Assembly (NCBI GenBank): GCA_032622095.1 | Contig: CP136068.1 | Location: 4,195,314 to 4,259,313, forward strand | DNA length: 64,000 bases | DNA from: Siphonodentalium dalli | Taxonomy: Eukaryota; Mollusca; Scaphopoda; Gadilida; Siphonodentaliidae | Reading direction: 5' to 3' | In this document: in pieces, positions 60,201 to 64,000 of the stretch | Layout: each line of letters opens with the position of its first letter | Numbering within the stretch: the stretch's first letter is position 1 | Notes under the pieces: model-generated | Databases searched by the model: none | Told to the model about the DNA's origin: nothing | The model's input: only the letters and a program-made list of their open reading frames with translations | Program-made: the position numbers and the translations under genes

Positions 60201-63060
60201 AAATCCCTGAGTACCAAGCCTGGATATAGTGTGTCTGACATCCCATGAAGTAATACATCCTCTTAAAATCCCTGAGTACCAAGTCTGGATATAGTGTGTC
60301 TGACATCTCATGAAGTAATACATCCTCTTAAAATCCCTGAGTACCAAGCCTGGATATAGTGTGTCTGACATCTCATGAAGTAATACATCCTCTTAAAATC
60401 CCTGAGTACCAAGCCTGGATATAGTGTGTCTGACATCCTATGAAGTAATACATCCTCTTAAAATCCCTGAGTACCAAGCCTGGATATAGTGTGTCTGACA
60501 TCCTATGAAGTAATACATCCTCTTAAAATCCCTGAGTACCAAGTCTGGATATAGTGTGTCTGACATCCCATGAAGTAATACATCCTCTTAAAATCCCTGA
60601 GTACCAAGCCTGGATATAGTGTGTCTGACATCCCATGAAGTAATACATCCTCTTAAAATCTCTGAGTACCAAGCCTGGATATAGTGTGTCTGACATCCCA
60701 TGAAGTAATACATCCTCTTAAAATCCCTGAGTACCAAGCCTGGATATAGTGTGTCTGACATCCTATGAAGTAATACATCCTCTTAAAATCCCTGAGTACC
60801 AAGCCTGGATATAGTGTGTCTGACATCCTATGAAGTAATACATCCTCTTAAAATCCCTGAGTACCAAGTCTGGATATAGTGTGTCTGACATCCTATGAAG
60901 TAATACATCCTCTTAAAATCCCTGAGTACCAAGTCTGGATATAGTGTGTCTGACATCCTATGAAGTAATACATCCTCTTAAAATCCCTGAGTACCAAGCC
61001 TGGATATAGTGTGTCTGACATCCTATGAAGTAATACATCCTCTTAAAATCCCTGAGTACCAAGTCTGGATATAGTGTGTCTGACATCTCATGAAGTAATA
61101 CATCCTCTTAAAATCCCTGAGTACCAAGCCTGGATATAGTGTGTCTGACATCTCATGAAGTAATACATCCTCTTAAAATCCCTGAGTACCAAGCCTGGAT
61201 ATAGTGTGTCTGACATCCTATGAAGTAATACATCCTCTTAAAATCCCTGAGTACCAAGTCTGGATATAGTGTGTCTGACATCTCATGAAGTAATACATCC
61301 TCTTAAAATCCCTGAGTACCAAGCCTGGATATAGTGTGTCTGACATCTCATGAAGTAATACATCCTCTTAAAATCCCTGAGTATCAAGCCTGGATATAGT
61401 GTGTCTGACATCCCATGAAGTAATACATCCTCTTAAAATCCCTGAGTACCAAGTCTGGATATAGTGTGTCTGACATCCCATGAAGTAATACATCCTCTTA
61501 AAATCCCTGATTACCAAGCCTGGATATAGTGTGTCTGACATCTCATGAAGTAATACATCCTCTTAAAATCCCTGAGTACCAAGCCTGGATATAGTGTGTC
61601 TGACATCTCATGAAGTAATACATCCTCTTAAAATCCCTGAGTACCAAGCCTGGATATAGTGTGTCTGACATCTCATGAAGTAATACATCCTCTTAAAATC
61701 CCTGAGTACCAAGCCTGGATATAGTGTGTCTGACATCTCATGAAGTAATACATCCTCTTAAAATCCATGAGTACCAAGCCTGGATATAGTGTGTCTGACA
61801 TCTCATGAAGTAATACATCCTCTTAAAATCCCTGAGTACCAAGTCTGGATATAGTGTGTCTGACATCCCATGAAGTAATACATCCTCTTAAAATCCCTGA
61901 GTACCAAGTCTGGATATAGTGTGTCTGACATCCTATGAAGTAATACATCCTCTTAAAATCCCTGAGTACCAAGCCTGGATATAGTGTGTCTGACATCCTA
62001 TGAAGTAATACATCCTCTTAAAATCCCTGAGTACCAAGCCTGGATATAGTGTGTCTGACATCTCATGAAGTAATACATCCTCTTAAAATCCCCTGAGTAC
62101 CAAGTCTGGATATAGTGTGTCTGACATCTCATGAAGTAATACATCCTCTTAAAATCCCTGAGTACCAAGCCTGGATATAGTGTGTCTGACATCCTATGAA
62201 GTAATACATCCTCTTAAAATCCCTGAGTACCAAGCCTGGATATAGTGTGTCTGACATCCTATGAAGTAATACATCCTCTTAAAATCCGTGAGTACCAAGT
62301 CTGGATATAGTGTGTCTGAGATCTCATGAAGTAATACATCCTCTTAAAATCCCTGAGTACCAAGTCTGGATATAGTGTGTCTGACATCCTATGAAGTAAT
62401 ACATCCTCTTAAAATCCCTGAGTACCAAGCCTGGATATAGTGTGTCTGACATCTCATGAAGTAATACATCCTCTTAAAATCCCTGAGTACCAAGTCTGGA
62501 TATAGTGTGTCTGACATCCTATGAAGTAATACATCCTCTTAAAATCCCTGAGTACCAAGCCTGGATATAGTGTGTCTGACATCCTATGAAGTAATACATC
62601 CTCTTAAAATCCCTGAGTACCAAGCCTGGATATAGTGTGTCTGACATCTCATGAAGTAATACATCCTCTTAAAATCCCTGAGTATCAAGTCTGGATATAG
62701 TGTGTCTGACATCCCATGAAGTAATACATCCTCTTAAAATCCCTGAGTATCAAGTCTGGATATAGTGTGTCTGACATCCCATGAAGTAATACATCCTCTT
62801 AAAATCCCTGAGTACCAAGCCTGGATATAGTGTGTCTGACATCTCATGAAGTAATACATCCTCTTAAAATCCCTGAGTACCAAGTCTGGATATAGTGTGT
62901 CTGACATCTCATGAAGTAATACATCCTCTTAAAATCCCTGAGTACCAAGCCTGGATATAGTGTGTCTGACATCCCATGAAGTAATACATCCTCTTAAAAT
63001 CCCTGAGTACCAAGTCTGGATATAGTGTGTCTGACATCTCATGAAGTAATACATCCTCTT

Positions 63061-63850
63061 AAAATCCCTGAGTACCAAGCATGGATATAGTGTGTCTGAC
63101 ATCTCATGAAGTAATACATCCTCTTAAAATCCCTGAGTACCAAGCCTGGATATAGTGTGTCTGACATCCTATGAAGTAATACATCCTCTTAAAATCCCTG
63201 AGTACCAAGCCTGGATATAGTGTGTCTGACATCCTATGAAGTAATACATCCTCTTAAAATCCCTGAGTACCAAGCCTGGATATAGTGTGTCTGACATCTC
63301 ATGAAGTAATACATCCTCTTAAAATCCCTGAGTACCAAGCCTGGATATAGTGTGTCTGACATCCCATGAAGTAATACATCCTCTTAAAATCCCTGAGTAC
63401 CAAGTCTGGATATAGTGTGTCTGACATCTCATGAAGTAATACATCCTCTTAAAATCCCTGAGTACCAAGCATGGATATAGTGTGTCTGACATCTCATGAA
63501 GTAATACATCCTCTTAAAATCCCTGAGTACCAAGCCTGGATATAGTGTGTCTGACATCCTATGAAGTAATACATCCTCTTAAAATCCCTGAGTACCAAGC
63601 CTGGATATAGTGTGTCTGACATCCTATGAAGTAATACATCCTCTTAAAATCCCTGAGTACCAAGCCTGGATATAGTGTGTCTGACATCTCATGAAGTAAT
63701 ACATCCTCTTAAAATCCCTGAGTACCAAGCCTGGATATAGTGTGTCTGACATCCCATGAAGTAATACATCCTCTTAAAATCCCTGAGTACCAAGTCTGGA
63801 TATAGTGTGTCTGACATCTCATGAAGTAATACATCCTCTTAAAATCCCTG
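63061..63850. repeat. 390-bp (6-unit) higher-order repeat, second locus
   Basis: The same AAGCATGG marker at 63,070 and 63,460 with the same unit order as at 56,441-57,220. Confidence 0.8.
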
Positions 63851-64000
63851 AGTACCAAGCCTGGATATAGTGTGTCTGACATCTCATGAAGTAATACATC
63901 CTCTTAAAATCCCTGAGTACCAAGCCTGGATATAGTGTGTCTGACATCTCATGAAGTAATACATCCTCTTAAAATCCCTGAGTACCAAGCCTGGATATAG

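Larger units (their letters stand above)
29226..64000. repeat. 65-bp satellite array, about 535 copies, continuing past the window
   Basis: The unit reads ACATCTCATGAAGTAATACA, TCCTCTTAAAATCCCTGAGT, ACCAAGCCTGGATATAGTGT, GTCTG. Copies differ mostly at five fixed sites: AT[CT][CT][CT]ATG, ATC[C/T]CTGAG, GTA[C/T]C, AAG[C/T]CTGG and AAG[T/C]AATA. Phase is kept exactly from 29,226 to about 45,170 and from about 48,790 to 62,090. Minus-strand frames (e.g. MSDTLYPGLVLRDFKRMYYF) arise because 3 x 65 bp is a whole number of codons; they are not genes. The array starts 27 bp after a MITE TTAA site and lies in or next to the HACL1 gene. Confidence 0.98.

Noticed and set aside
29226-64000. Minus-strand open frames in the satellite (for example 39,653-39,838, 47,650-48,081) with YPGLVLRDFKRMYY-type peptides
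   Set aside because: They follow from a 65-bp period read through three units; their boundaries move with each variant or sequencing indel and there is no independent coding signal.
29226-64000. CRISPR-like array
   Set aside because: The whole 65-bp unit is repeated with no unique spacers, and the surroundings are eukaryotic.

Overview
The window is eukaryotic nuclear DNA, AT-rich, intron-rich and very repeat-dense. Its dispersed repeats (runs of GACGGACGG followed by AGTATACCCCC; a 160-bp unit ending in GCCATGGCCATAGCTC) and its short AT-rich introns suggest a marine invertebrate, most likely a bivalve mollusc. That identification is inference. No bacterial operons, rRNA genes, convincing tRNAs or CRISPR arrays were seen.

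Only one host gene is clear. On the minus strand, seven exons between 28,907 and 3,231 encode the C-terminal 251 residues of 2-hydroxyacyl-CoA lyase 1 (HACL1), the peroxisomal thiamine-diphosphate enzyme of fatty-acid alpha-oxidation. Splice phases agree at every junction. The thiamine-diphosphate motif (GDSAFGFAG ... LNNNG) is intact, and a 36-nt terminal exon ends in the peroxisomal signal SKL. About 325 N-terminal residues are missing and must lie beyond 28,907 if the gene is whole.

Layout: 1-3,100 tandem and dispersed repeats; 3,231-20,440 six HACL1 exons separated by introns full of inverted-repeat elements and tandem arrays of 27, 31, 45, 64, 112, 115 and about 160 bp; 20,996-25,783 a 4.8-kb element with inverted termini built from TTAGCG repeats, containing candidate minus-strand exons of an unrecognised gene; 26,261-28,348 the 3' end of a Ty3/gypsy-type retroelement whose LTR is split by a younger polyadenylated retroposon flanked by a target-site duplication; 28,800-28,907 the most upstream HACL1 exon seen; 28,943-29,195 a TTAA-flanked MITE; 29,226-64,000 about 535 copies of a 65-bp satellite, running off the window.

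The satellite shows higher-order structure (a 54-unit tandem duplication, 6-mer and 2-mer blocks). It also has one 3.6-kb stretch full of single-base indels that looks like unpolished sequence. Three HACL1 exons (2, 3 and 6 as numbered here) each have partial duplicates of a splice-site end beside them. Most short open frames in the window are chance frames in repeats and are not annotated.
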